Positions 9,201-16,644 of a DNA stretch of 64,000 nt are shown one piece after another (within the stretch, counting starts at the first letter, position 1; each line of letters opens with the position of its first letter). The notes under the pieces were generated by a model. That model was not told where the DNA came from. It saw only the letters and a list, made by a program, of their open reading frames with translations, and did no database searches. Where the stretch lies: assembly GCF_001483755.1 (NCBI RefSeq), contig NZ_LQBK01000009.1, positions 103,930 through 167,929 of the forward strand, in the 5' to 3' direction. Origin of the DNA: Kocuria rosea subsp. polaris. GTDB lineage: Bacteria > Actinomycetota > Actinomycetes > Actinomycetales > Micrococcaceae. A program made the translations under genes and the position numbers.

Positions 9201-9794
9201 CAGGCCGTGGTCCATCAGCTCGCAGTAGAAGTTCTCGGCGCCGAAGATGTCGCGGAACTCCGCCGCGGCCTGCCGGGCCTCCTGGTACTGGCCCAGGCGC
9301 AGGCGGGTCTGGACCTCCCCGGAGGGGCAGCCGGTGGTGGCGATCAGTCCCTTGCCGTAGGTGCTGAGCAGCTCCCGGTCCATGCGCGGCTTGTACAGCT
9401 GGCCCTCGAGCGACGCGAGGGACGAGGCGCGGAACAGGTTCTGCATGCCCTGGGTGGTCTCCGCGAGCAGCGTCATGTGCGTGTAGGCACCGCCGCCCGA
9501 GACGTCGTCCCGGCCGCCGTCGGCGAACTTCACGCGGGTGCGGTCGGAGCGGGCGGTGCCCGGCGTCAGGTACGCCTCCACGCCGATGATGGGCTTGATC
9601 CCCGCGTTGCGGGCCTTGTTCCAGAAGTCGAAGGCGCCGAAGACGAAGCCGTGGTCGGTCGTCGCGAGGGAGGTCATCCCCTGTTCGTGGCAGGCCTCGA
9701 AGAGGTCGTCGAGCCGTGCCGCACCGTCGAGCATGGAGTACTCGGTGTGCACGTGCAGGTGGGTGAAGCTGTTCTTGCCGGTCGCCGTCGTCAC
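6246..9794 (-). CDS. dnaE: DNA polymerase III alpha subunit (DnaE1)
   Basis: Catalytic subunit of the replicative polymerase. At 1182 aa it is the expected DnaE1 size. The N-terminal PHP domain starts at HLHVHTEYSMLDG and keeps the metal-binding set (HVH, TTDHG, GVEAY), so an intrinsic 3'-5' proofreading activity is likely, as established for mycobacterial DnaE1. The palm active site is PDFDVDF (415-421, catalytic Asp 418 and 420). The C-terminal part has HhH and OB-fold segments (VTVAGMITSLSRRIAK). The start is the GTG at 9794, 6 nt after a TACACT hexamer; frames extending to 10166 cross noncoding repeats. It precedes hisD by 70 nt. Confidence 0.98.
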   Translation of the reverse strand: MTTATGKNSFTHLHVHTEYSMLDGAARLDDLFEACHEQGMTSLATTDHGFVFGAFDFWNKARNAGIKPIIGVEAYLTPGTARSDRTRVKFADGGRDDVSGGGAYTHMTLLAETTQGMQNLFRASSLASLEGQLYKPRMDRELLSTYGKGLIATTGCPSGEVQTRLRLGQYQEARQAAAEFRDIFGAENFYCELMDHGLGIEKQVTGDLLRLAKDLQLPLVATNDLHYTHAEDAKSHAALLCVQSGSTLADPKRFKFDADEFYLKSPAEMRELFRDFPEACDNTLEIAERCNVEFDTSANYMPRFPTPEGHDEESWFVEEVQRGLHHRFPGGIPEDVQRQADYEKGIILQMGFPGYFLVVADFINWAKNNGIRVGPGRGSGAGSMVAYAMRITELNPLEHGLIFERFLNPDRVSMPDFDVDFDDRRRSEVIHYVTEKYGDERVAMIVTYGTIKAKQALKDSSRVLGYPFSMGEKLTKAMPPDVMGKGISLKDVYDDSAKRHGEADELREVLAQDPEAKKIFETAEGLEGLKRQWGVHAAGVIMSSHPLIDIIPIMRREQDGQVITQFDYPTCEGLGLIKMDFLGLRNLTIISDALENITLNQDGFVLDLENLGLEDAESYELLARGDTLGVFQLDGGPMRQLLKLMRPDNFEDISAVIALYRPGPMGANSHTNYALRKTGQQEITPIHPELEEPLAEILNTTYGLIVYQEQVMAIAQKVAGFSLGQADILRRAMGKKKKSELDKQYEGFHGGMAERGYSEAAIKALWDILLPFSDYAFNKAHSAAYGLVSYWTAYLKAHYPAEYMAALLTSVGDDKDKLALYLTECRRMGITVLPPDVNESALNFTPVGTDIRFGMGAVRNVGANVVSAMVEAREEHGAFTSFNDFLAKVPAVVCNKRTIESLVKAGAFDRLGHTRRGLVLCHEEAVDATVAVKRQEAAGQFDLFGGMGLDDEDPTTSLTVAVPDVPEWERKDLLAFEREMLGLYVSDHPLRGLDEALGQYADTSIQPLLGEDGRPDGAVVTVAGMITSLSRRIAKTSGNAYARVELEDRTGSIEVMFFGKAYAPIAGVLAEDLICVIKGRLQRRDDGSVTISAQELTVPELSADGHSGPVLIALPEFRATEETVKEIGAVLRNHRGDSEVRIHLETRQKVQVLRLGPDLRVNPSPALFGDLKVLLGPTCLEV

Positions 9795-9800
9795 CCGACC

Positions 9801-9806
9801 AGTGTA
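9801..9806 (-). promoter_or_regulatory. -10 element of dnaE (TACACT), leaderless
   Basis: TACACT on the minus strand followed by 6 nt (GGTCGG) and the dnaE GTG. There is no Shine-Dalgarno before the start, so the mRNA is predicted to be leaderless. Confidence 0.65.
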
Positions 9807-9823
9807 GTGGCCCGCACCGACCC

Positions 9824-9858
9824 CGCCGCCCCGCCGGCAGGGGCCCGGCGGGGCGGCG
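9824..9858 (-). terminator. G+C-rich hairpin between rluD and dnaE
   Basis: CGCCGCCCCGCCGG (9824-9837) pairs perfectly with CCGGCGGGGCGGCG (9845-9858) across a 7-nt loop. There is no T-tract. It sits after rluD and directly upstream of the dnaE promoter, so it may end rluD transcription. Confidence 0.45.
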
Positions 9859-9872
9859 CGACCGGGCCCGGA

Positions 9873-9926
9873 GCGGCGGCGCCCCGGACGGCGGCGGCGC
9901 CCCGGACGGCGGCGGTGCCCCGGACG
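9873..9926. repeat. Tandem repeat, three copies of 18 bp
   Basis: The unit GCGGCGGCGCCCCGGACG occurs three times head to tail (9873-9890, 9891-9908, 9909-9926). The third copy has one C-to-T change. It is intergenic between rluD and dnaE, and the copy number could vary between strains. Confidence 0.85.
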
Positions 9927-9973
9927 GGGGGCGGCCGCACCGGGACGTCCCGGCCCCCGTCCGGGAGGCGGGC

Positions 9974-10924
9974 TCAGGCGGGCCCGCCGTCGCGCAGCGT
10001 CTCGAGGGCGAAGGAGAGGTCCGGCGGGTACGGGCTCCCGTACTCGACGAGCTCGCCCGTCCCGGGGTGCTCGAAGCCCAGCCGCACGGCGTGCAGCCAC
10101 TGCCGGGTGAGCCCGAGGCCGGCCGACAGCGCGGGGTCCGCGCCGTAGGTGAGGTCGCCGCAGCACGGGTGGCGCAGCGCCGAGAAGTGCACCCGGATCT
10201 GGTGGGTGCGGCCGGTCTCCAGGTGCACCTCCACGAGCGCCGCCCGACCGAAGGCCTCCAGCACCTCGTAGTGGGTGATCGACGTGCGGCCGCCCTCGAC
10301 CACGGCGAAGCGCCAGTCGTAGCCGGGGTGGCGGCCGATCGGGGCGTCGACCGTCCCGCGCAGGGGGTCCGGCAGGCCCTGGACCACGGTGTGGTAGACC
10401 TTCGTGACCGTCCGCTCCTTGAACGCGCGCTTGAGCGCGGTGTACGCGCGCTCCGTGCGGGCCACGACCATCAGCCCGGACGTGCCGACGTCGAGCCGGT
10501 GCACCACGCCGGCCCGCTCGGGGGCCCCGGAGGTGCTCACGGTGACGCCCGCGCCCGCGAGGGCGCCGACCACGGTCGGCCCCTTCCAGCCCGGCGAGGG
10601 GTGCGCGGCGACGCCGGGGGGCTTGTCGATCACCACGATGTCGTCGTCCAGGTGCACCACGCGGAAGTCCTCGACGAGCTGGGGCACGATCCGTGCCGGG
10701 TCCTCCGGCACGGGCACGTGCACGGTGAGCGTCTGGGAGGCCTCGACCCGGAAGGACTTGGCGACCGGCCGGTCGCGGTGCAGCACCCGGCCCTCCGCGC
10801 AGAGGCCGGCGGCCGCGGAGCGCGAGAGTCCCGTCAGGGCGGCCACGGCGGCGTCCGCGCGGTGGCCCTCGAGCTCGGGCGGGACGGTGAAGCGCTCCGG
10901 CACGTGCTCCCCGGGATCAGCCAC
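9974..10924 (-). CDS. rluD: RluA-family pseudouridine synthase (RluD-like)
   Basis: Isomerises uridines, probably in helix 69 of 23S rRNA if it is a true RluD. The 316-aa protein has an N-terminal S4 RNA-binding domain (RADAAVAALTGLSRSAAAGLC), then the catalytic domain with the hallmark GVVHRLDVGTSGLMVVA, whose Asp is the nucleophile. Further motifs are IVVIDKPPGVAAHPS and TGRTHQIRVHFS. The GTG at 10924 overlaps the lspA stop by 8 nt, suggesting translational coupling. RluC or RluA specificity cannot be excluded, but the lspA-rluD neighbourhood is typical of RluD. Confidence 0.93.
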   Translation of the reverse strand: MADPGEHVPERFTVPPELEGHRADAAVAALTGLSRSAAAGLCAEGRVLHRDRPVAKSFRVEASQTLTVHVPVPEDPARIVPQLVEDFRVVHLDDDIVVIDKPPGVAAHPSPGWKGPTVVGALAGAGVTVSTSGAPERAGVVHRLDVGTSGLMVVARTERAYTALKRAFKERTVTKVYHTVVQGLPDPLRGTVDAPIGRHPGYDWRFAVVEGGRTSITHYEVLEAFGRAALVEVHLETGRTHQIRVHFSALRHPCCGDLTYGADPALSAGLGLTRQWLHAVRLGFEHPGTGELVEYGSPYPPDLSFALETLRDGGPA

Positions 10925-11504
10925 GGGTGCCCTCCTCCGGCGAGGCCTCGAGCCGCTGCGCGTCCGGGCCGGGCGAGCCGGTGCGGGTGCCGTCGAGCTC
11001 CCGCCCGAGCAGGGTCAGGAGCACCACGAGGGACACGCCCACGACCACTCCGCAGTCGGCGATGTTGAAGATCGCGAAGCGCGGCACGGCGATGAAGTCC
11101 ACGACGTGCCCCACCCCGAAGCCCGGCTCCCGCAGCAGCCGGTCGGTCAGGTTGCCCAGTGCCCCGCCGAGGACCAGACCCAGGGCGAGGGCCCAGGCGC
11201 TCGAGCGGACGCGGCGGAGGGTGAGCACGATGAGGACCGAGACGACCACCATCACCAGGGTGAACACCCAGGTGATGTCCTCGCCCAGGGAGAACGCGGC
11301 GCCGGGGTTGCGGATGAACTGCCACCACAGCAGGCCCTCCACCACGGGGGTGCGCTCGCCCGGCGTCAGGTGGGAGACCACCCACCACTTGGTCAGCTGG
11401 TCCGCGGTGTAGACGAGCACCGCGGCGAGGGCCGCGAGGAGCAGGACGCCCCGCGGCACCCCGGGCTCGGGTGCGCCGGCGGGGACTTCGGGCGGCTCGC
11501 TCAT
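10917..11504 (-). CDS. lspA: Lipoprotein signal peptidase
   Basis: Membrane aspartyl protease that cleaves prolipoprotein signal peptides after diacylglyceryl transfer. The 195-aa protein has four predicted membrane segments. The catalytic pair lies in GGALGNLTDRLL and FAIFNIADCGVV, with NPGAAFSLGE between the first segments. I chose the ATG at 11504 (MSEPPEVPAG) because GAGGAG lies 5-6 nt upstream; the frame stays open to 11636 without a better signal. The C-terminal tail is polar and Gly/Ser-rich. It overlaps rluD by 8 nt. Confidence 0.96.
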   Translation of the reverse strand: MSEPPEVPAGAPEPGVPRGVLLLAALAAVLVYTADQLTKWWVVSHLTPGERTPVVEGLLWWQFIRNPGAAFSLGEDITWVFTLVMVVVSVLIVLTLRRVRSSAWALALGLVLGGALGNLTDRLLREPGFGVGHVVDFIAVPRFAIFNIADCGVVVGVSLVVLLTLLGRELDGTRTGSPGPDAQRLEASPEEGTRG

Positions 11505-11620
11505 GCTCTCCTCGGGTGACGGTTCGGGGTTTCGGGTCCGGCCCGCGGAGCGGGCCGGCGGGACCGCGGTCCCGTCCCATGGTGCCACGTCCGCCCGGGG
11601 GCGCCCCGGGACGGGCGACG

Positions 11621-11654
11621 ACGGAGGGACCGGCACGTGGCCGGTCCATCCGTC
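11621..11654 (-). terminator. Possible terminator after wag31
   Basis: GGACCGGC (11627-11634) pairs with GCCGGTCC (11640-11647), and the flanks ACGGA/TCCGT extend the stem imperfectly. It starts about 24 nt past the wag31 stop. No T-tract. A second weak hairpin (11538-11558) lies closer to lspA. Confidence 0.4.
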
Positions 11655-11677
11655 GGTGCCGCGCCGCGGCCCGGTGG

Positions 11678-12406
11678 TCAGGCCTGCTCGGTCCGGACCG
11701 CGCCGGTGGCGCCGTCCGCCGTCGGCGCGGGCTCGAGCGACGGGGTGGTGTCCAGGTCCTGCAGCTGGTCCTGGATGTAGGTCTTGAGATTGGTGCGGTA
11801 GTCCTGCTCGAAGGTGCGCAGGCCCGAAACCCGGGACTGAAGCTCGGCCTGCTCCTCCTGCAGCGCGGTGAGGGTCTCCTCGCGCGTGCGCTGGGCCTCG
11901 GTGACGAGCTCCTCGGCCCGGTCCCGGGCCTCGCCGATGATCCGGTCGCGCTCGGCCGTGCCCTCGGCGACGTACTCGTCGTGCAGCTTCTGGGCCATCG
12001 CCAGGACGCCGGCCGCGGACTGCGCCGCGCCGGAGGCGGGCGCGGTCTCCGCCGGGGCTGTCCCGGCGGCACCGGTCGCCGGCAGCTCGGCCTCGGCGGG
12101 CGCGGCCGGCCCGGCCGCCTCCTGCGGGGCGCCGCCGGCGACCTCACCGGTGGACGGCGCGCCGGCGGTGTCCTCCGCGCCCGGCAGGCCGGGCTCGGAG
12201 ACGGGCGAGGGCGTGGAGTCCTTGGGGGCGACGGGCTGCCCGGCGGCCTCGAGCTGCTGCTTGAGGTCCGTGTTCTCCTGATTCAGCCGGCGCAGCTCCA
12301 CGACGATCTCGTCGAGGAAGTCGTCGACCTCGTCCTGGTCGTAGCCCTCCCGGAACTTGGTGGGCTGGAACCGCTTGTTGATGACGTCTTCGGGCGTCAG
12401 GGCCAT
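11678..12406 (-). CDS. wag31: Polar growth and division scaffold Wag31 (DivIVA)
   Basis: Coiled-coil protein that marks poles and septa and recruits cell-wall synthesis in Actinobacteria. The 242-aa protein begins MALTPEDVINKRFQPTKFRE, the canonical membrane-binding N-domain, with coiled coil to about residue 56. An Ala/Pro-rich linker of about 75 residues follows, then a long C-terminal coiled coil (about 133-213) and a short disordered tail. The ATG at 12406 follows AAGGAA; longer frames lack a signal. A TACGCT -10 at 12514-12519 may give it its own promoter within the dcw region. Wag31 is a known target of PknA/B-type kinases in mycobacteria; whether it is phosphorylated here is unknown. 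Confidence 0.96.
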   Translation of the reverse strand: MALTPEDVINKRFQPTKFREGYDQDEVDDFLDEIVVELRRLNQENTDLKQQLEAAGQPVAPKDSTPSPVSEPGLPGAEDTAGAPSTGEVAGGAPQEAAGPAAPAEAELPATGAAGTAPAETAPASGAAQSAAGVLAMAQKLHDEYVAEGTAERDRIIGEARDRAEELVTEAQRTREETLTALQEEQAELQSRVSGLRTFEQDYRTNLKTYIQDQLQDLDTTPSLEPAPTADGATGAVRTEQA

Positions 12407-12513
12407 GAGTGCATTCCTTCGTGGGCGGGGCGCGGGCGCGGCCCGCGGCGGGGGATCCGTCCGACCGGGGCCGGGGCGGCACGGTGGCCGGCACCGGGTG
12501 GTCGTGCGGTTAC

Positions 12514-12519
12514 AGCGTA
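12514..12519 (-). promoter_or_regulatory. Candidate -10 element of wag31 (TACGCT)
   Basis: TACGCT on the minus strand lies about 108 nt upstream of the wag31 ATG, in the 161-nt gap after yggT. It is TANNNT-like but lacks a clear -35. Confidence 0.4.
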
Positions 12520-12567
12520 CAGGCCGGTCCTCGGCCGGACCGGCGGGACGTCCGGCGGGGCGCCGGG

Positions 12568-12858
12568 TCAGATCAGCATCGAGCCGATGATGCCCTGGAC
12601 GATGCTGACGGCGAAGATGAGGATGAGGAACCCGAGGTCCAGCGACACCCCGCCGAAGCGCAGGGGCGGCACGATCCGGCGCAGCCACCGCATCGGCGGG
12701 TCGGTCACGGTGTACACGGCCGAGGCCCCGACGAGGGCGGCTCCGCGGGGCCGCCAGTTGCGGGCGAACATCTGCACCCAGTCGAGGACGAGGCGCGCGA
12801 GCAGCGCGACGTACACGAGGTGCAGCGCCAGGTACAGCACGGAGAGCAGAAGGTCCAT
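12568..12858 (-). CDS. YggT-family membrane protein
   Basis: 96 aa with two hydrophobic segments (about 3-24 and 70-92) around a short loop with the family motif TDPPMRWLRRIVPP. YggT proteins sit between sepF and wag31 in most actinobacterial division clusters and are thought to act in cell envelope or shape functions; no biochemical activity is established. The ATG at 12858 lies 9 nt after the sepF stop, so the two are likely co-transcribed. Confidence 0.92.
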   Translation of the reverse strand: MDLLLSVLYLALHLVYVALLARLVLDWVQMFARNWRPRGAALVGASAVYTVTDPPMRWLRRIVPPLRFGGVSLDLGFLILIFAVSIVQGIIGSMLI

Positions 12859-12867
12859 CGGTCCGCC

Positions 12868-13389
12868 TCAGTCCTCCTGCTGGTCGTCGGTCTCGTCCTC
12901 GCCGCCGGCGGGGTGCCCGACGACCTCCACGTAGGACGGGGTGAGCAGGAAGACCTTGCCGGTCACCCGCTCGATGGAGCCGTGCAGGGCGAAGACCAGG
13001 CCGGCGGAGAAGTCCACCAGGCGCTTGGCCTCGGCGTCGCCCATGTCGCTGACGTTCATGATGACGGGCGTGCCCTCGCGGAAGGCCTCCCCGATGGACT
13101 TGGCGTCGTTGTAGGAGCGGGGGTGGACCGTGGTGATGGTGCGCAAGGTCGAGCTGTCCTCTCGAGAGCTGGAGGGGGCGCGTTTGATGGGGGTGACCGG
13201 CGCCCGGTACTCGGCCGACCGGCGCGGCACGGCCACCGCGGTGGAGTCGTGGGCGCGGGCCTCGCGCGGCTCCTCGCGGACCGCGACGGCGGACTGGTGC
13301 TCCTGGCGGGACGGCGTCGGGTCGTCGTAGTCCTCGTCCGTCTCGGCGAGGCCGAGATAGATCATGGTGCGGCGCAACGCTCCGGCCAT
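12868..13389 (-). CDS. sepF: Cell division protein SepF
   Basis: Membrane anchor for FtsZ, and the main one expected here because no ftsA is present. The 173-aa protein has an N-terminal amphipathic helix ([14 protein letters not shown]), an acidic and disordered linker (about 15-80), and the SepF core (about 84-156) with [26 protein letters not shown] and [15 protein letters not shown]. The tail is acidic. The ATG at 13389 has AAGGAGAG about 6 nt upstream. The core is thought to bind the FtsZ C-terminal peptide, which ftsZ (15136-16383) retains as [10 protein letters not shown]. Confidence 0.96.
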   Translation of the reverse strand: MAGALRRTMIYLGLAETDEDYDDPTPSRQEHQSAVAVREEPREARAHDSTAVAVPRRSAEYRAPVTPIKRAPSSSREDSSTLRTITTVHPRSYNDAKSIGEAFREGTPVIMNVSDMGDAEAKRLVDFSAGLVFALHGSIERVTGKVFLLTPSYVEVVGHPAGGEDETDDQQED

Positions 13390-13516
13390 GGTGCTCTCCT
13401 TGACTGTCTGTGCGGATATCGGCGGTGGGGGGAGTTCCGGGATCCTGGGACCGCCTGCGCCCGTCGTGCTGCCCGGAACGCGGTACGGCCCCGGCCCCGC
13501 AGGGCCGTCCTCCAAG

Positions 13517-14296
13517 CTATCCTACGGGCGCCCGGGGGCCGAGGATATCGGAGCCGACGCGCACGTGCGTGGCTCCCCGGGCGACCGCCTCCTCGAGGTC
13601 CTGGCTCATGCCCGCGGACACCGCCGTGGCCTCCGGCAGCGTCCGCCGCAGCTGCTGCGAGAGCTCCTGGAGCCGGCCGAAGGCGGGCCCCGGCGGCGCC
13701 CCCAGTGGGGCGACGGCCATAATCCCGCCGGCGCGCAGCCCCTCGGTCCCGGCGATCTGCTCGGCGAGCCCGACGACGTCCTCGGGGCGGGCCCCGCCGC
13801 GGCGCTCCTCCGCGTCCAGGGAGACCTGGACGAGGCACGTGAGGTCCTGGTCCGCGCACGGCCCGGGCGCCGCGTCACCGGCCGCCACGGCCTCCCGGTG
13901 CCGCTGGACCGCCTTGCCGAGGGCCGTGACCAGGGAGGCCCGGTCCACGGAGTGCACCCAGGACGCGTAGCGCACGACCGACTTCGCCTTGTTGGACTGG
14001 AGCTGGCCCACGAAGTGCCAGGTGAGGGGACCGTCCACGAGCCCGGCCACCTCCCGCGCCTTCGCGGCGGCCTCCTGGTCCCGGTTCTCGCCGACGTCCC
14101 GGACGCCGAGCCGGTGCAGCCGGGCCACGTCCGCGGCGGGGAAGAACTTCGTGACGGCGACCAGCACGGGCTCCTCGGCCGCCCCGCCGCGCTGCGCCGC
14201 GGCGGTGATCCGTGCGCGCACCCGCTCGAGGGAGCGGGAGAGCTCGAGGGTCCGCGGGTCGTTCCCGCCGCCGGCGGCGGCCGGGTCCGCGCTCAC
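13517..14296 (-). CDS. PLP-binding protein YggS (PLPBP family)
   Basis: Pyridoxal-phosphate homeostasis protein: a single TIM-barrel PLP carrier without known catalysis. The 259-aa protein has the PLP lysine in [13 protein letters not shown], then [37 protein letters not shown] and the phosphate-binding end [20 protein letters not shown] followed by VRVGSDILG. The GTG at 14296 overlaps the pgeF stop (GTGA), so translation is probably coupled. A position between ftsZ/pgeF and sepF is the common arrangement in Gram-positive bacteria. Confidence 0.94.
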   Translation of the reverse strand: MSADPAAAGGGNDPRTLELSRSLERVRARITAAAQRGGAAEEPVLVAVTKFFPAADVARLHRLGVRDVGENRDQEAAAKAREVAGLVDGPLTWHFVGQLQSNKAKSVVRYASWVHSVDRASLVTALGKAVQRHREAVAAGDAAPGPCADQDLTCLVQVSLDAEERRGGARPEDVVGLAEQIAGTEGLRAGGIMAVAPLGAPPGPAFGRLQELSQQLRRTLPEATAVSAGMSQDLEEAVARGATHVRVGSDILGPRAPVG

Positions 14297-15027
14297 GCCG
14301 CGTCCCGTCGGCGGGGACCGGCGCCCCAGACGAGACCGACGATGCGGCCGGATCCGGGGTCCCGCCGGTGCGAGGACAGGTGCTCGTTCTCGAGGGTGCA
14401 GGAGGAGCCCGCGGCCCCCGTCGGCTCGACGACGCCGACCCCGAGGGCGGACAGCCGCTCCCGGGCCCCGCCGCGGAGGTCGAGGGCCGGGGTGCCCCAG
14501 GACGTCGTGGCGGCGACCGCGGGGATCCGCGCGGCGGCCTCCTCGCGCATGGCCGCGGGCACCTCGTAGCAGCTCCCGCAGATCGACGGGCCGAGCCAGG
14601 CCGAGAGCCCGCGCGCGCCGCGGCCCCGCAGCTGCTCGACCGCGCGCTCGAGCACGCCGTCGAGCAGGCCGCGGCGGCCGGCGTGCGCCACGCCGGTGAC
14701 CGGGCCCCGCGGGCCATCCCCCACCAGGACCACGGGCACGCAGTCGGCGACCATCACGGCCAGCGGCACGCCCGTCGCCGTGACGGCGGCGTCCGCGGTC
14801 GGCACGGCCGGGCGGTCCTGCCGGTCGGCGTCCAGGACGGCGGTGCCGTGCACCTGGTCGAGGAACACGAGGGCCCCGCCGGCCACGCCGATCGTCCGCT
14901 CGAGCGCGGCGCGGCGGGAGCGCACCGCGTCCGGGTCGTCGCCCGTGTGCAGCGCGAGATTGCCCGCGCCGCGGTCCGTGAACGCCACCCGGACGCCCTG
15001 CGCGACCTCGTCCTGCCACCAGAACAC
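14293..15027 (-). CDS. pgeF: Purine nucleoside phosphorylase, LACC1/YfiH family (PgeF)
   Basis: Members of this family cleave adenosine and inosine with phosphate, and YfiH has also been described as a peptidoglycan-editing factor. The 244-aa protein has zinc ligands in FLDQVHG, VMVADCVPVVL and VTGVAHAGRRG, plus LGPSICGSCYEV and SSHRRDPGSGR at the C-terminus. The start is the GTG at 15027. The older label multicopper polyphenol oxidase is probably wrong for this family. It follows ftsZ after a terminator-like hairpin and overlaps yggS by 4 nt. Confidence 0.92.
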   Translation of the reverse strand: MFWWQDEVAQGVRVAFTDRGAGNLALHTGDDPDAVRSRRAALERTIGVAGGALVFLDQVHGTAVLDADRQDRPAVPTADAAVTATGVPLAVMVADCVPVVLVGDGPRGPVTGVAHAGRRGLLDGVLERAVEQLRGRGARGLSAWLGPSICGSCYEVPAAMREEAAARIPAVAATTSWGTPALDLRGGARERLSALGVGVVEPTGAAGSSCTLENEHLSSHRRDPGSGRIVGLVWGAGPRRRDAA

Positions 15028-15085
15028 CGGGGCCTCCTGCCGTGTCTCGTCGTGCCGCCGCCGGGGACCGGCGGCGCGGTTAAAG

Positions 15086-15130
15086 CGCCCGGGGGCGGAC
15101 GCGGGTGCTCCGCGTCCGCCCCCGGGGCGC
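15086..15130 (-). terminator. Terminator-like hairpin after ftsZ
   Basis: The arms 15086-15104 and 15110-15130 pair along about 19 bp with a single bulged C; the stem core is GGGGGCGGACGCGG. It begins 6 nt past the ftsZ stop, and the minus strand continues CTTTAA. This probably attenuates or ends ftsZ transcripts before pgeF. Confidence 0.65.
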
Positions 15131-15135
15131 GGAAC

Positions 15136-16383
15136 TCACTTCAGGAAGTCGGGGAAGTCCAGGGAGTCCTTGCGCGCGGAGCCCGCCCCGGCGCCGGCCT
15201 CGGCCTCGGCGGGCAGGTCGACGTCGAAGCCGGCGTCGTCGGGCACGTCGTCGTTCTGCACCGGCTGCGCCCACCGCTGCGCGGTGGAGGGCTGGCCGAA
15301 GGACGGGGCGCCGCCGCGCTGGGGCGCGCGCCCCAGGCCGGCGGGCTGGCCCGCGCCGGAGCCGAAGGCCGCGCGCGTGGTCGCGGCCTGCTGGGCGGCC
15401 GCGTTGGTGTTGTTGGCGTTGGTCTCGGGGCTCACCGAGTCGAAGCCCGCGGCGATGACCGTGACGCGGGCCTGGTCGCCCAGCGCGTCGTCGATGACCG
15501 CGCCGAAGATGATGTTCGCCTCCGGGTGGGCGACCTCCTGGACCAGGCGGGCGGCCTCGTTGATCTCGAACAGGCCGAGGTCGGAGCCGCCCTGGATGGA
15601 CAGCAGCACGCCGTGGGCGCCGTCGATGGAGGCCTCCAGCAGCGGGGACGCGATCGCGAGCTCGGCGGCCTTCACCGCGCGGTCCTCGCCCTGTGCGGCG
15701 CCGATGCCCATGAGCGCGGAGCCGGCGCCCTGCATCACCGACTTCACGTCCGCGAAGTCGAGGTTGATCAGGCCCGGGGTGGTGATCAGGTCGGTGATGC
15801 CCTGCACGCCCGAGAGGAGCACCTGGTCCGCGGACTTGAAGGCGTCCAGCATGGACACGTTCCGGTCCGAGATGGAGAGCAGCCGGTCGTTGGGGATCAC
15901 GATGAGGGTGTCGACCTCGTCGCGCAGCGTCTCGATGCCGTTCTCCGCCTGGTTGGACCGGCGCCGGCCCTCAAAGGTGAACGGGCGGGTGACGACGCCG
16001 ATGGTCAGGGCCCCCAGGGAGCGCGCGATCCGGGCGACCACGGGGGCGCCGCCGGTGCCGGTGCCGCCGCCCTCGCCGGCGGTCACGAAGACCATGTCGG
16101 CGCCCTTGAGGACCTCCTCGATCTCCTCGTGGTGGTCCTCCGCCGCCTGGCGCCCCACGTCGGGGTTGGCGCCGGCGCCCAGGCCGCGGGTGAGCTCGCG
16201 CCCGACGTCGAGCTTGACGTCGGCGTCGCTCATCAGCAGGGCCTGCGCGTCCGTGTTGATCGCGATGAACTCGACGCCGCGCAGCCCCTCCTCGATCATC
16301 CGGTTGACGGCGTTGACGCCGCCGCCGCCGATTCCGACGACCTTGATGACGGCCAAGTAGTTCTGGGGGGTGGAGGAGTCCAT
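15136..16383 (-). CDS. ftsZ: Cell division GTPase FtsZ
   Basis: Tubulin homologue that forms the Z ring. The 415-aa protein has the GTP-binding signature GGGTGTG (105-111), the nucleotide loop [14 protein letters not shown], the T7 synergy loop NLDFADVK (about 207-214), and a disordered Gly/Ala/Gln-rich linker. The linker ends in the conserved C-terminal peptide [10 protein letters not shown] (406-415), which binds SepF and FtsW. The ATG at 16383 heads the gene after a long 260-nt leader region with dyad repeats and a TAGGCT -10, so ftsZ can be expressed apart from the upstream dcw genes. Confidence 0.99.
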   Translation of the reverse strand: MDSSTPQNYLAVIKVVGIGGGGVNAVNRMIEEGLRGVEFIAINTDAQALLMSDADVKLDVGRELTRGLGAGANPDVGRQAAEDHHEEIEEVLKGADMVFVTAGEGGGTGTGGAPVVARIARSLGALTIGVVTRPFTFEGRRRSNQAENGIETLRDEVDTLIVIPNDRLLSISDRNVSMLDAFKSADQVLLSGVQGITDLITTPGLINLDFADVKSVMQGAGSALMGIGAAQGEDRAVKAAELAIASPLLEASIDGAHGVLLSIQGGSDLGLFEINEAARLVQEVAHPEANIIFGAVIDDALGDQARVTVIAAGFDSVSPETNANNTNAAAQQAATTRAAFGSGAGQPAGLGRAPQRGGAPSFGQPSTAQRWAQPVQNDDVPDDAGFDVDLPAEAEAGAGAGSARKDSLDFPDFLK

Positions 16384-16430
16384 GGGTACCTAACTTGAGA
16401 TGGTTCGGGTCCGGAAACGCGTGCTGTTCC

Positions 16431-16452
16431 TCGACCTTCGATCGAAGGTCGA
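16431..16452. promoter_or_regulatory. 22-bp perfect palindrome in the ftsZ leader
   Basis: TCGACC, TTCGATCGAA, GGTCGA read continuously as a perfect palindrome 48 nt upstream of the ftsZ ATG. Its outer half-sites (TCGACC/GGTCGA) match those of a second dyad at 16595-16611. This could be an operator or an RNA hairpin in the leader. Confidence 0.6.
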
Positions 16453-16499
16453 ACATCAGGCCGTCAGCTGCTGTCCCGGGAGGTTCGATGTCGAGGTCA

Positions 16500-16505
16500 A
16501 GCCTA
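16500..16505 (-). promoter_or_regulatory. Candidate -10 element of ftsZ (TAGGCT)
   Basis: TAGGCT on the minus strand, about 117 nt upstream of the ftsZ ATG and between the two dyads. It matches the hexamer seen before idsA, the PASTA kinase and rbsK. The -35 is uncertain. Confidence 0.45.
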
Positions 16506-16594
16506 ACAACCACGGGGAGCACCTGCACGACAAGCCATACCGCTTTCGACACTTTTCGCCAAAACCGCACGTCGCACGGCCCTGGGGCGCTACT

Positions 16595-16611
16595 TTCGAC
16601 CTCTGGTCGAA
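16595..16611. promoter_or_regulatory. TTCGACC-N3-GGTCGAA dyad between ftsQ and ftsZ
   Basis: A perfect 7-3-7 inverted repeat, 34 nt downstream of the ftsQ stop and about 90 nt upstream of the candidate ftsZ -10. It shares half-sites with the palindrome at 16431-16452, which suggests a common regulator or a paired structural element. Confidence 0.5.
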
Positions 16612-16644
16612 CCTGAGGCCGGGGGCGAGCACGGACGTGGTCCG

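Noticed and set aside
9873..9926. CRISPR array
   Set aside because: The three 18-bp units are directly adjacent without spacers, and no cas genes are near.
9795..10166. Upstream extension of dnaE to 10166
   Set aside because: The translated extension is low-complexity repeat sequence covering a hairpin and rluD; the conserved PHP start lies just after the GTG at 9794.
13517..15019. A fused 500-aa PgeF-YggS protein
   Set aside because: The two genes lie in different frames with a GTGA overlap; the N-terminal part of the long frame is antisense-like low-complexity sequence.
14293..15027. Polyphenol oxidase or laccase
   Set aside because: The older family label. LACC1/YfiH proteins with these Cys/His ligands are zinc purine nucleoside phosphorylases; no multicopper motifs are present.
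16431..16611. LexA (SOS) boxes upstream of ftsZ
   Set aside because: Actinobacterial SOS boxes read CGAAC-N4-GTTCG. The dyads here have the opposite half-site order (TTCGACC-GGTCGAA).
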